Positions 23,720-31,612 of a stretch of 64,000 bases of DNA are shown piece by piece. Each line of letters starts with the position of its first letter. Position 1 is the first letter of the stretch. A program made the position numbers and the translations under genes. Origin of the DNA: Microcosmobacter sp040493455 (GTDB lineage: Bacteria > Bacteroidota > Bacteroidia > Flavobacteriales > Flavobacteriaceae); the NCBI RefSeq assembly GCF_040493455.1, contig NZ_JANFDA010000002.1:620001-684000 (forward strand), written 5' to 3'. A model generated the notes under the pieces. The model searched no databases. It was not told the DNA's origin and saw only the letters and a list, made by a program, of their open reading frames with translations.

Positions 23720-25753
23720 ATGGAATATTTATTAAAAGCATCAGCTGTACTCATCATTTTTTATGTCTGCTACAGAATATTTCTGCAACGCGACACCTTT
23801 TTTCAATCTAACCGTTGGTTTTTGTTAACTGGTTTTTTCATAGCAATATGCATTCCTTATTTAGCAATTCCGATTTACGTAGAATACACACCGAGAGAAA
23901 TCAACACATCAATCATTACGGGCAGCGTAATACCAATGACTCAAGATAATATTGAGCCTACAGTAGACTTAATCACTCTTTTAACCTGGGGTTATTTATC
24001 TGGTCTTATCTTTTTTAGTGTGCGGTTTTTTATTGAAATCACCTCCCTTTCACAAGTTATATATGGAGGCACAAAGGAACGATCTGGTAAGTACAGCTTT
24101 GTAAAAACACCGTCACAAATGCCACCTTTCTCATTCTTTAACTGGATTGTTTTCAACCCAAAACAATTTAATGATAAAGAATTGGAACTGATTATTAATC
24201 ATGAAAAGGTACATGCTAACCAGTGGCACTCTATAGATATCATTTTATCACAATTAATTACAATAATTTTTTGGTTCAATCCTTTCGTTTGGCTGTATAA
24301 GAAATCGCTTCAGCAAAACTTGGAATACATTGCAGATCATAATGCCCAAAGTGTTTCTAGCTGTGATTCTAGCTACCAAAAATTATTACTAAAGACCAGT
24401 GTTAAAGGATTAAAACTCTCTTTGGTCAACAATTTTTACAGTTCATTAATTAAAAAACGTATCGTTATGTTACACAAAAACAGATCTAACAAAAAAAATC
24501 AGTGGAAACCTTTATTAGTATTGCCATTACTTGCAGTATTCTTAATGAGTTTCAACACTAAAACTATATATATTGAAAAAGAAGCTAGCCTAAAATCCAA
24601 CAACTTTGTAGGAGATTATACGCTCAATATGGAGAAGGCGTTTCATTCTTACTTGGGTAAAGAAGAAACACCAAAAGTAGCGAACAAGGTTGCTCCTAAA
24701 AAAGTCAAAACACAACCTCGCAAGGCTACTACAACTGTCAATGCAATTGGAAGCGCTAAACCTACTGTAGCTTTCACAGAAGTTGTAAAGATTACCAAAG
24801 ATTTCTCTAAGGCAGATTTTGAAAGCCTTAAAGCTGAGCTTAAGGAGAAAGGTATTACTATAAAATTCAAAGGCATTAAAAGAAATAATCAAGGCGAAAT
24901 AACTGCGATTAGTATCAATGCAGAATCTGGTAATTCTAAGGTAAAATATTCGGCAAATGATGACGATGCTATTGACCCAATCACAATAAAGTTCGATAAA
25001 AACAATATCTCAATTAGTGACAGCAAAGAATTGCATTTTGTTAATGGACATAAAGTTAAAGTTGTAGGAGGCAAACATAGAAGTACTGGTAGCGCCAATG
25101 TATACTTTCATTCAGATGATGATGACGATCACGACGTAGATATCATTATCAAACAAGATGGGAAAAAGCATAAAGTAAGATCTTCTAATGGTTTTACATA
25201 TAGAATCCATTCAGATGATGATACAGACATAGGCAAGTACACAGAGTATTTATTCATCAAAGACGGAAAGGAAATCTCTGTTGAAGAATTAGAAAAGATT
25301 TATCCTGGTCTTGTGAAGTCGAAATCTATTACCACTTTCGATATTATTAAAGGAGATAAAGCGCTCAAAAAATATGGTGACAAAGCCAAAAATGGTGTTA
25401 TAATTTTGAACACTGGAAAATCTGGAAGCGGAAATGTTTTCTTCCATGATGATGGCGAAGTAGAAGAAATTATCATTAAAGGTAGTGGTGCAAGAGTTTG
25501 GACTGATGACGAAGATGTCACTGTTGGTAAAATAGGTAAAGGAAAAGGAAACTACTTCTTTATCTCAGGAAACGAAGATGGAGAAGAGCCATTATTTATA
25601 CTGGATGGAAAAGAGATAAAGAGAGATGAAATTGTAGATTTAGATACTGACAGTATCGAAAAAATCAATGTTATCAAAGGTGACGAAGCGATAAAAAAAT
25701 ACGGTGACAAAGCTAAAAATGGTGTTGTAGTCATCTACACGAAAAAGGAGTAA
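23720..25753 (+). CDS. BlaR1-like M56 peptidase with TonB-plug-like repeats
   Basis: 677 aa. N-terminal part: four membrane helices (about 5-20, 35-52, 82-105, 175-192) and the zinc site HEKVH at 161-165 with LEYIADHNA (201-209) giving the third ligand; a last helix near 265-280. The outer part is not a penicillin-sensor domain: it is Asp/His-rich (FHSDDDDDHDVDI; IHSDDDTDIGK) and contains two copies of a unit that begins [KL]DGKEI and ends Y-G-D-K-A-K-N-G-V-[IV]-[IV] (about 514-565 and 628-677), like the TonB-receptor plug motif. Such plug-like tails occur in other Bacteroidota M56 proteins. It presumably senses envelope signals and relieves BlaI repression. Confidence 0.88.
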   Translation: MEYLLKASAVLIIFYVCYRIFLQRDTFFQSNRWFLLTGFFIAICIPYLAIPIYVEYTPREINTSIITGSVIPMTQDNIEPTVDLITLLTWGYLSGLIFFSVRFFIEITSLSQVIYGGTKERSGKYSFVKTPSQMPPFSFFNWIVFNPKQFNDKELELIINHEKVHANQWHSIDIILSQLITIIFWFNPFVWLYKKSLQQNLEYIADHNAQSVSSCDSSYQKLLLKTSVKGLKLSLVNNFYSSLIKKRIVMLHKNRSNKKNQWKPLLVLPLLAVFLMSFNTKTIYIEKEASLKSNNFVGDYTLNMEKAFHSYLGKEETPKVANKVAPKKVKTQPRKATTTVNAIGSAKPTVAFTEVVKITKDFSKADFESLKAELKEKGITIKFKGIKRNNQGEITAISINAESGNSKVKYSANDDDAIDPITIKFDKNNISISDSKELHFVNGHKVKVVGGKHRSTGSANVYFHSDDDDDHDVDIIIKQDGKKHKVRSSNGFTYRIHSDDDTDIGKYTEYLFIKDGKEISVEELEKIYPGLVKSKSITTFDIIKGDKALKKYGDKAKNGVIILNTGKSGSGNVFFHDDGEVEEIIIKGSGARVWTDDEDVTVGKIGKGKGNYFFISGNEDGEEPLFILDGKEIKRDEIVDLDTDSIEKINVIKGDEAIKKYGDKAKNGVVVIYTKKE

Positions 25754-25776
25754 TGGTTTACTTTTTAAGTATGGTA

Positions 25777-25810
25777 AAAGAGTAGTTGTTTTACTTTCCA
25801 ACTACTCTTT
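25777..25810 (+). terminator. Terminator of the BlaI/M56 operon
   Basis: 12-bp stem AAAGAGTAGTTG / CAACTACTCTTT followed by TTCTTTTTTC. It overlaps the stop codon of the leftward ribbon-helix-helix gene at 25802-25804. Confidence 0.8.
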
Positions 25811-25969
25811 TTCTTTTTTCTTAGGGGCTCTGTTGTGTTCTTTTAAAAATTGCATAAGCATCCACTCAATCTGCCCATTGGTGCTACGAAACTCATCAGC
25901 CGCCCATTTTTCTACTGCCTTGAGCATCTCTTCATTGATCCGTAATGCAAATGCCTTTTTCTTAGCCAT
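25802..25969 (-). CDS. Arc-type ribbon-helix-helix DNA-binding protein
   Basis: 55 aa, too short for many gene finders. MAKKKAFALRINEEMLKAVE is an Arc/MetJ-type strand and helix A, followed by KWAADEFRSTNGQIEWMLMQFL as helix B with the usual N-G-Q-I-E-W capping and a Lys-rich tail. Start ATG 25969-25967; it begins 1 base after the DUF1648 stop. It closes the five-gene SPFH operon. Inferred role: DNA-binding regulator, possibly of this operon through the inverted repeat at 27700-27720. Confidence 0.75.
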   Translation of the reverse strand: MAKKKAFALRINEEMLKAVEKWAADEFRSTNGQIEWMLMQFLKEHNRAPKKKEKE

Positions 25970-25970
25970 A

Positions 25971-26474
25971 TTAAGACTTATTCAATTTTTTATTCCAAAT
26001 AATCAACCCAATTGGTAATAGCATACTAATTGCAATGACAATGATAACAAAACCTGTACCAAGGCTAGATTGATTGTCTCTAGCGCCTTCTATCATTTTG
26101 AAAACAATGTAAGCAAATAATAATACACATAAAAAATTTACAATCCGCAACATTCGTATACTAAACCTATAATTTTTTAGTGCATTCTCCTCAGTAATAT
26201 TCACCATGTAATTATGTATATGTGGATACTTAGTCAATATTAATAATCCTACATAGATTAGTGTGGATAATCCAGGAAGCAACCACAATACAATTTTACC
26301 ACTATATCCATCTGCTTCTCCTTCTGCGTTAAAATGAGATGCTATAGTTTCTGGTAAATCTGCATATTGAGAAATCACGTAATACCATGTCAATACTAGA
26401 AGTGTTATTGAAATCAATTCAATGATATAATCGAAATTCTCTAAGGGTACTTTTATTTTGGGTCTATTACTCAT
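25971..26474 (-). CDS. DUF1648 domain membrane protein
   Basis: 167 aa from the ATG at 26474-26472; the longer frame from 26507 has a poorer N-terminus and overlaps the preceding gene. Four hydrophobic segments. The first pair brackets the DUF1648 motif YADLPETIASHFNAEGEADGYSGK (PxxxPxHFNxxGxxD-like), as in SdpI-type immunity or signal proteins. Later helices follow LPGLSTLIYVGLLIL, VNFLCVLLFAYIVF and FVIIVIAISMLLPIGLIIW. Fourth gene of the SPFH operon, coupled to the ribbon-helix-helix gene. Confidence 0.8.
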   Translation of the reverse strand: MSNRPKIKVPLENFDYIIELISITLLVLTWYYVISQYADLPETIASHFNAEGEADGYSGKIVLWLLPGLSTLIYVGLLILTKYPHIHNYMVNITEENALKNYRFSIRMLRIVNFLCVLLFAYIVFKMIEGARDNQSSLGTGFVIIVIAISMLLPIGLIIWNKKLNKS

Positions 26475-26475
26475 A

Positions 26476-26634
26476 TTAACGATTCTTATCGCGTTCAAAA
26501 ACAACACTAGCCCAACCCTGACCTATATGCTTCACTTGCCAACCTTCACGTCCGTATTGATTGAGCAAATCTTCAAACTTCTCATCTCTCTTGGTAAAAC
26601 CAAGCTTAGTTACAATTACTTTATATTCTTTCAT
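26476..26634 (-). CDS. DUF4177-like small protein
   Basis: 52 aa: MKEYKVIVTKLGFTKRDEKF, then EDLLNQYGREGWQVKHIGQG and WASVVFERDK. The pattern of a YKV strand, a helix ending in L-N-x-x-G-x-E-G-W-x-V and a final strand is that of DUF4177. Its ATG shares four bases (ATGA, 26634-26631) with the stop of the preceding glycine-rich membrane gene, so translation is coupled. Stop TAA 26478-26476. Function unknown. Confidence 0.75.
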   Translation of the reverse strand: MKEYKVIVTKLGFTKRDEKFEDLLNQYGREGWQVKHIGQGWASVVFERDKNR

Positions 26635-26822
26635 AGTTCTTCTTCTGAATTATTGTCATCTTTAAAAACAACGAGCGCTAGTATAACACCTATGGCACTG
26701 CCAATTACTGACCCATATACTGTTCCCATTGCAATACTTCCCAAAACGACTCCCATAGCTACTCCTATACTTGTTCCAAGAGCACTGCCAATACCAATGC
26801 TCATAACTTGTTTAGTATTCAT
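26631..26822 (-). CDS. Small glycine-zipper-like membrane protein
   Basis: 63 aa. Almost the whole protein is a Gly/Ala/Val-rich hydrophobic stretch with repeated small-xxx-small spacing (GIGSALGTSIGVAMGVVLGS...GSVIGSAIGVILA), like glycine-zipper segments, and an acidic tail (KDDNNSEEEL). It starts 1 base after the SPFH stop and overlaps the DUF4177 start. Likely a small membrane partner of the SPFH protein; function unknown. Confidence 0.65.
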   Translation of the reverse strand: MNTKQVMSIGIGSALGTSIGVAMGVVLGSIAMGTVYGSVIGSAIGVILALVVFKDDNNSEEEL

Positions 26823-26823
26823 A

Positions 26824-27684
26824 TTAATGACTTAACGTTCCGGTGTTTACAACTGGAGAAGCATCTTTATCTCCACAGAGTACAACCATTAGGTTACTCA
26901 CCATAGCAGCTTTTCGTTCTTCATCTAGATCTACAATGTCGTTTTTATTCAATTCTTCTATAGCCATCTCTACCATACTTACCGCACCCTCAACAATCTT
27001 ATGTCTGGCCGCTACGATTGCTGTTGCTTGCTGACGCTTCAACATAGCATTAGCAATTTCTTGAGCATAAGCCAAATAGCCTATTCTTGCTTCCAAGACT
27101 TCTATCCCAGCAATTTTGAGACGCTCCTCTATTTCTTTTTCCAAAGCCTCACTGACCTCATTCACACTAGATCGTAGTGTTATATCTTCATCATGGCCCT
27201 CATCGGCAAAATTATCATACGGATACATGCTAGCAAGTTTTCTAACTGCAGCATCGGTTTGTACACGCACAAAGTTTTCAAAATTATCTACATCGAAAGC
27301 TGCCTTATACGTATCCAGAACTCGCCATACTAAAATGGTGCTAATCATGACTGGATTACCCAATTTATCATTCACCTTAAGGCGCTCACTGTCAAAGTTA
27401 CTAGCACGCAAGGATATTTTCTTTTTGGTGTAAAACGGATTCACCCAATAAAAACCATTCTTCTTTATAGTTCCTACATATTTACCAAACAGCAGCAATA
27501 CTCTGGAATTATTTGGCTGTACCATTACAAAACCGAAAGCTGTAATGATCCCTAAAAACAGGGTAATTCCAAACAATGGCGATTGCAATGCTATAATAGC
27601 TGCAATACTTCCAAAAAATAATATTAAAAACACAAGCAACATAAGATACCCATTCGCAGGTATGATAACTTTCTCTTCTTTCAT
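26824..27684 (-). CDS. SPFH/Band 7 domain membrane protein
   Basis: 286 aa. Two hydrophobic N-terminal segments (about 12-32, 35-55), then the SPFH domain: FGFVMVQPNNSRVLLLFGKYVGTIKKNGFYWVNPF, ISLRASNFDSERLKVNDKLGNPVMISTILVWRVLDTYKA, and the late helical region RLKIAGIEVLEARIGYLAYAQEIANAMLKRQQA. Members form membrane-associated rings or rafts (stomatin/flotillin type). First gene of a leftward five-gene operon with tight or overlapping junctions. An inverted repeat overlaps the presumed start of transcription. Confidence 0.9.
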   Translation of the reverse strand: MKEEKVIIPANGYLMLLVFLILFFGSIAAIIALQSPLFGITLFLGIITAFGFVMVQPNNSRVLLLFGKYVGTIKKNGFYWVNPFYTKKKISLRASNFDSERLKVNDKLGNPVMISTILVWRVLDTYKAAFDVDNFENFVRVQTDAAVRKLASMYPYDNFADEGHDEDITLRSSVNEVSEALEKEIEERLKIAGIEVLEARIGYLAYAQEIANAMLKRQQATAIVAARHKIVEGAVSMVEMAIEELNKNDIVDLDEERKAAMVSNLMVVLCGDKDASPVVNTGTLSH

Positions 27685-27699
27685 GATTAAAAATTTAAA

Positions 27700-27720
27700 A
27701 TGATATTATTTTGATATCAT
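27700..27720. promoter_or_regulatory. Inverted repeat before the SPFH operon
   Basis: ATGATAT-N7-ATATCAT, 16-36 bases before the SPFH start codon. On the minus strand a TATCTTTA box (27728-27721) touches it, so a protein bound here would cover the transcription start. A candidate site for the operon's own ribbon-helix-helix protein. Confidence 0.45.
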
Positions 27721-27760
27721 AAAGATATAATAAAAATTTTAATTTTCAAAAAAATATTTT

Positions 27761-27775
27761 TGGCACGGGTTTTGC
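27761..27775 (+). promoter_or_regulatory. Sigma-54 type promoter
   Basis: TGGCACGGGTTTTGC fits the -24/-12 consensus TGGCAC-N5-TTGC exactly, with GG (27762-27763) and GC (27774-27775) separated by exactly 10 bases. It is the only such site I found in the window and points at an orphan terminator, not at a gene. Confidence 0.8.
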
Positions 27776-27786
27776 TTTATATAAAT

Positions 27787-27903
27787 CGTAAATGATGATG
27801 TCGCGGAAAACTTGATTAATAGCACTTCAAATTGCGAATATCATATTACACACATTTTGGTTGGTTAGTTAGTAAAAAAGCACCTTTCTCGAGGTGCTTT
27901 TTT
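27787..27903 (+). ncRNA. Candidate sigma-54-dependent small RNA (element B)
   Basis: About 117 nt between the expected start of the sigma-54 promoter and a strong terminator: AAAAGCACCT (27876-27885), loop, AGGTGCTTTT (27892-27901). No real coding frame is present. Before the hairpin stands TTTGGTTGGTTAGTTAGT, the motif shared with element A (3330) and with the minus strand near 41290. Bases 27812-27833 match 18591-18612, next to the start of the 46-aa peptide gene, at 21 of 22 positions. Expression is not proven. Confidence 0.65.
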
Positions 27904-27929
27904 AATGTAATATATTTTGGATGTTTCTT

Positions 27930-28853
27930 TTAACTCTTAATAAACTTAACTACTGAATCTAAGAGTTCTTGTGTAATCTTCCTAAACGGTTCATTATAGG
28001 ATTTTGAATTCTCAAGGCGATCGCCTTCTATGGTAAATAGGACATGATTCATCTTATCGATGATTTTTAGCTCTGCCTTTTCATTTGCTGCCTTAAGTAG
28101 CTTAGCTTCTTCTACAGAAACCTGAAGATCTTTAGTCCCATTAATCAATAAAATAGGTATGTTTAATTCTTTGATGAGCAAGGTTGGTTCATAAGACATC
28201 CAATTAATCATAAACGGTTGTAGGTCACTACTGAACAATGAGCCTAACATTGGCGGATAGTCATTAGTGGTTTTTCCTGTTTTTAAAACCCTAACCACTT
28301 TTTCGGCATCTGCTTTTAAATGTGGTGCTGTTTGTCCTACCTGCTCTACTATGACATCTCCAATGTTTTGTCCAGCTCCTGCCAAGGACACAAAACCATT
28401 GGCTCTATTTTTTGCGGCTAGCATTCCAACCAAGCTTCCTTGGCTATGACCGATGACATAAATACCATTGAACTCCTTAGAGTTTTTGAAATAATCTACT
28501 ACAGAGATGGCATCTGTTACAAAATCATCAAATAATGTGTTGGGATCTACATCACCTTTTCTAATTTGCTTTACAATACGTTTATCATATCTAAACGAGG
28601 CAATACCATTTTTGGACAACCCTTCTGCAAGCTTTTTTAGGTTATTGCTTTTTAAAAAGTTTTGATTTCCATTTCTATCGGTTGGACCAGATCCTGCAAT
28701 GATTATTGCTAATGGTGGTTTTTCTGCTTTTGGTAATACTAGTGTACCATCAATTATGACATTAATGGCAATTTCTTTTTCTGTAAAAGCATTGTCTTGA
28801 GAAAAGCAGATAAAATTTATAAATAGAATAGCAACAAAAATTTTTCTTTTCAT
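27930..28853 (-). CDS. Exported alpha/beta hydrolase
   Basis: 307 aa from the ATG at 28853-28851 (MKRKIFVAILFINFICFSQD), which starts a good signal peptide; a start nine bases earlier is possible. Alpha/beta hydrolase features: PPLAIIIAGSGPTDRNGNQ (oxyanion region), NGIASFRYDKR, the nucleophile elbow GHSQGS, the acid in INGTKDLQVS and the His in KMNHVLF. Resembles the YqiA/S9-like hydrolases of Bacteroidota with an esterase or peptidase role. Monocistronic. Confidence 0.85.
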   Translation of the reverse strand: MKRKIFVAILFINFICFSQDNAFTEKEIAINVIIDGTLVLPKAEKPPLAIIIAGSGPTDRNGNQNFLKSNNLKKLAEGLSKNGIASFRYDKRIVKQIRKGDVDPNTLFDDFVTDAISVVDYFKNSKEFNGIYVIGHSQGSLVGMLAAKNRANGFVSLAGAGQNIGDVIVEQVGQTAPHLKADAEKVVRVLKTGKTTNDYPPMLGSLFSSDLQPFMINWMSYEPTLLIKELNIPILLINGTKDLQVSVEEAKLLKAANEKAELKIIDKMNHVLFTIEGDRLENSKSYNEPFRKITQELLDSVVKFIKS

Positions 28854-28862
28854 GGATAGCAT

Positions 28863-29121
28863 TTAGATTACAAATTTAATTTTGAAAATCATATGTTGTG
28901 TCATTGATAACGTAAAATATATTCCAAATGTTTTAGTTTAATTTATTAGCACGTCCAGATTAAGGATGTTTTTTATCGTTAAACCGTATTGTTTTATCTT
29001 TAAGTGTTAAAATTTAGTGTATTTCATCGATAATTTATGTATTTAAACTGATTTATTCAATTATAGTTCTACATTTGGTGTGTACTAAAATTTAGTTTTT
29101 AGTTCAATGGATTAATTAATT
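28863..29121. other. AT-rich non-coding spacer with AGTGTATTT-CATCGA box
   Basis: No gene on either strand. Apart from the hydrolase promoter region it contains AGTGTATTTCATCGAT at 29016-29031, almost the same as the pair of boxes at 47841-47885, and the palindrome CTAAAATTTAG near 29087. It leads into the candidate RNA at 29122. Confidence 0.5.
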
Positions 29122-29220
29122 AATATTTGCATTATGTTGTCGATATTAGAGACCCTAAATCTACTAACATAAATAAAAGCAAATTAGGAGAACCGGGATT
29201 GAGGGATCCCGGTTTTTTCT
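29122..29220 (+). ncRNA. Candidate small RNA (element C)
   Basis: AATATTTG (29122-29129), the same -7 variant as the GSII promoter, is followed about 60 bases later by a strong terminator: AACCGGGAT (29191-29199), loop, ATCCCGGTT (29206-29214), then TTTTCTTTTT. No plus-strand gene precedes it, so the terminator is an orphan and an RNA of about 85 nt is implied. No TTG -33 element is evident. Confidence 0.5.
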
Positions 29221-29230
29221 TTTTATGTCA

Positions 29231-29827
29231 TTATAGTTTCCTGAATGTCAGATTGATCCGCTCTCCTACTGGTTTCTTGGTCTTAGGAATTTGGTGTAAC
29301 CAATGATGCTGCATTTCTCCCTTCATTATCAAAAGACTTCCTGATTCTAAAAGAATTTTATGCTTTTCCGTTTTTATGGTTCGGTGTTTAAAATGAAACC
29401 AACGTGGCGCACCAAAACTTACAGAGGCAATTACAGGATTATTTCCCAACTCTTTTTCATTATCGGCATGCCAGCCATTACTGTCGCTTCCATCTCTGTA
29501 CAGGTTTAAAAGTACAGTCGAAAACTTACAATCTGTAAATGTTTCAACCTTGTTTTTAATGTCCATTAGATCATTAGTGAAAGTGTGTGGTAGCATTGTA
29601 ATTCCTGAATAACTGTATGACTTATCACTTTCTCCATAAAGTGCCGTTAGTCTTGGCTGGGCATATACTTTCCCAAATACTTTAATATCATCTTGCTGCC
29701 AAGGAACGTGATGTCTTAATTGATTAAAAAAGAACTCGGATTCTTCATCTGAAAAACATCTTGGCACGTAAATCAACTCTGCATTAGGTAACTTTAGTTC
29801 TTGTATTTCAGAAGAAAACAGATTCAT
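29231..29827 (-). CDS. alkB: AlkB-like 2-oxoglutarate/Fe(II) dioxygenase
   Basis: 198 aa. The jelly-roll signature is complete: NGWHADNEKELGNNPVIASVSFGAPRWFHFKHR supplies HxD, GSLLIMKGEMQHHWLHQIPK supplies the distal His, and RINLTFRKL supplies the Arg pair that binds 2-oxoglutarate and the substrate. The RLTALYGE segment is the substrate lid. Such proteins repair alkylated bases (1-methyladenine, 3-methylcytosine) in DNA or RNA. Divergent from the dipeptidase gene with only 29 bases between starts. Confidence 0.92.
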   Translation of the reverse strand: MNLFSSEIQELKLPNAELIYVPRCFSDEESEFFFNQLRHHVPWQQDDIKVFGKVYAQPRLTALYGESDKSYSYSGITMLPHTFTNDLMDIKNKVETFTDCKFSTVLLNLYRDGSDSNGWHADNEKELGNNPVIASVSFGAPRWFHFKHRTIKTEKHKILLESGSLLIMKGEMQHHWLHQIPKTKKPVGERINLTFRKL

Positions 29828-29856
29828 CGCAATTTTTTTTCTAATTTAGTGACACC

Positions 29857-30534
29857 ATGAAGTATATCAAAATTTGCCTCCTATCGATTTTAGCTTTTGG
29901 GTTCTTATTTCAGGATTCTAAACAGCTTCCAGAAGATTTTGTGTATGTAAAATCTATCATTCCAGACATAAATATTGAACTACGTTATTTCTCTTCAAAC
30001 AACTTTGTTGGTGATACTATTGATGGTTACAATGCTAACAAATTAATTGTTACCAAGCCAACAGCTATTGCTTTAAAGAAAGTTCAAGATGAGTTACAAC
30101 AACAAGGCTATTGCCTAAAAGTCTACGATGCTTATCGACCTCAACGCGCCGTAAATCATTTTATCCGTTGGGCAAAAGATCTTAATGATACTATTAATAA
30201 GCAACGTTTTTATCCTAATGTTGAAAAACGGAACCTCTTTAAAGAAGAATACATTGCGTCGCGTTCTGGACATAGTAGAGGAAGTACTGTGGACCTTACC
30301 ATTATTGATGGCAATACTGAAGCGGAGTTAGATATGGGCAGTGGTTATGACTTTTTTGGTCAGCAATCCTGGGTCGATTACGGGGATATTACAGATGAGC
30401 AAAAAGCTAACAGACAATTGTTACAAGCCGTAATGTTGAAACATGGTTTTAGAAATTACTCAAAAGAATGGTGGCACTTTACATTAAATGGTGAGCCATT
30501 TCCTGATACTTATTTTGATTTTCCGATTGAATAG
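29857..30534 (+). CDS. M15 D-Ala-D-Ala dipeptidase (VanX/DdpX-like)
   Basis: 225 aa with an N-terminal signal or anchor (1-20). Zinc-peptidase motifs: YDAYRPQRAVNHFI, SRSGHSRGSTVDLTI (first His and Asp ligands), and EWWHFTL (Glu base and last His). It cleaves D-Ala-D-Ala or related cell-wall dipeptides. Without VanA/VanH partners a resistance role is unlikely; peptidoglycan turnover is more probable. Convergent to the next gene with 4 bases between. Confidence 0.9.
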   Translation: MKYIKICLLSILAFGFLFQDSKQLPEDFVYVKSIIPDINIELRYFSSNNFVGDTIDGYNANKLIVTKPTAIALKKVQDELQQQGYCLKVYDAYRPQRAVNHFIRWAKDLNDTINKQRFYPNVEKRNLFKEEYIASRSGHSRGSTVDLTIIDGNTEAELDMGSGYDFFGQQSWVDYGDITDEQKANRQLLQAVMLKHGFRNYSKEWWHFTLNGEPFPDTYFDFPIE

Positions 30535-30538
30535 TGTT

Positions 30539-31519
30539 TTAGTTTTCTTTAAACACTTTGTACGTAAACCCTACACCATAGTTGGTAAGACCTTGATCTA
30601 AAAGACTGGATCTAAACCCATTGCCTTTTTTAAACAATTTCCACTGATTATTATTTATAAAAACACGTTTGATGTATGTTCTTGCTCCATTTACCTCATC
30701 AGTAAATGGCAGCAATGGCCTAAAATTGGTAGGTATCTTCACAATACCTGTTTGGGTTTTTACTTCTTTATATTTTTTATTGGGCAGTAGTTTCCCTTGT
30801 TTGTGTGTATATCCAAGAACTTGAATCGAGACAAAAAAACCAGATGGTGGAATCAAAATTTTATAATCTGCGACATTCAACTCATGTTGATCTCCATCTT
30901 TTTCTGTCGCAATAAACACAATGGTTTCATTCACTATTGGTTCTCCAGGTAAGCCTCCATTATTTTCATAAAACATGACTTTGAATAAAGTGGAAAACTT
31001 TCTCTTATCAGCATTGGACCGCTTGCGTTTCTTCCAGTCTCTACTCTCTAAGGCTATAGGAAACAAAACTGAAGTCAATTGCTTTTCTCTAGCATCTTCG
31101 TTCTTAAACAATACAGCTATTTCAGACTCAATTGTTGGCAGCCAGCAATGATAGTAATCGTCATCGAGATAAGGCTTTAGCTTTTCAGTCTTGAACTTAC
31201 GATCTGGTATCACAGTAATGACCACTTCAGAAAGTTTATCAATTTTTGGTTCTAAAAAGATAGTATCCTTCAAGTTTTCAGAAGCTAGTTTAGCTTCTTT
31301 ATAACCAAGCGCAGAAATAAACAAGGAATCAACGTCCTTATAAAGCTTCTTATTGAAAATAAACATCCCTTCTTCATCTGCAAAAATTCCTTGTCCATCC
31401 CCAAATGATATGGATGCATAAGACACCGGATCTTTGGTTTCAGAATCTTTAATGAACGTTTGCGCATTCGTAGAAACAAAAGCGACAAAAAAGATAAACA
31501 CAAATTTTACTCTAATCAT
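30539..31519 (-). CDS. Exported carboxypeptidase-like regulatory domain protein
   Basis: 326 aa from the ATG at 31519-31517 (MIRVKFVFIFFVAFVSTNAQ), giving a signal peptide; an earlier start at 31558 adds a poor N-terminus. Residues about 20-85 are a CarboxypepD_reg-like beta-sandwich: FIKDSETKDPVSYASISFGDGQGIFADEEGMF, with LFISALGYKEAKL. The remaining 240 residues are a conserved, not further assigned domain with a Lys/Arg-rich middle. No TonB-receptor barrel follows. Function unknown. Confidence 0.72.
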   Translation of the reverse strand: MIRVKFVFIFFVAFVSTNAQTFIKDSETKDPVSYASISFGDGQGIFADEEGMFIFNKKLYKDVDSLFISALGYKEAKLASENLKDTIFLEPKIDKLSEVVITVIPDRKFKTEKLKPYLDDDYYHCWLPTIESEIAVLFKNEDAREKQLTSVLFPIALESRDWKKRKRSNADKRKFSTLFKVMFYENNGGLPGEPIVNETIVFIATEKDGDQHELNVADYKILIPPSGFFVSIQVLGYTHKQGKLLPNKKYKEVKTQTGIVKIPTNFRPLLPFTDEVNGARTYIKRVFINNNQWKLFKKGNGFRSSLLDQGLTNYGVGFTYKVFKEN

Positions 31520-31561
31520 AGCATTGAATTGGTCTAAAGATAGCCTTAATATTATCAATAA

Positions 31562-31592
31562 AAAAAGCGCTTCTGTTAAAGAAACGCTTTTT
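31562..31592 (-). terminator. Terminator of the DUF6249 gene
   Basis: Stem AAAAAGCG / CGCTTTTT with an inner TTC/GAA; reading leftwards from 31613 it ends in a T-run. Confidence 0.7.
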
Positions 31593-31612
31593 AAAGGATT
31601 GATCGGTTAGGT

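Noticed and set aside
27792..27815. Micro-frame ATGATGATG...TGA in the sigma-54 RNA
   Set aside because: Only seven codons with no sign of conservation or a start context; kept as non-coding.
29761..29766. TTGGCACG in alkB as a second sigma-54 site
   Set aside because: No TTGC at the required spacing and it lies within coding sequence.
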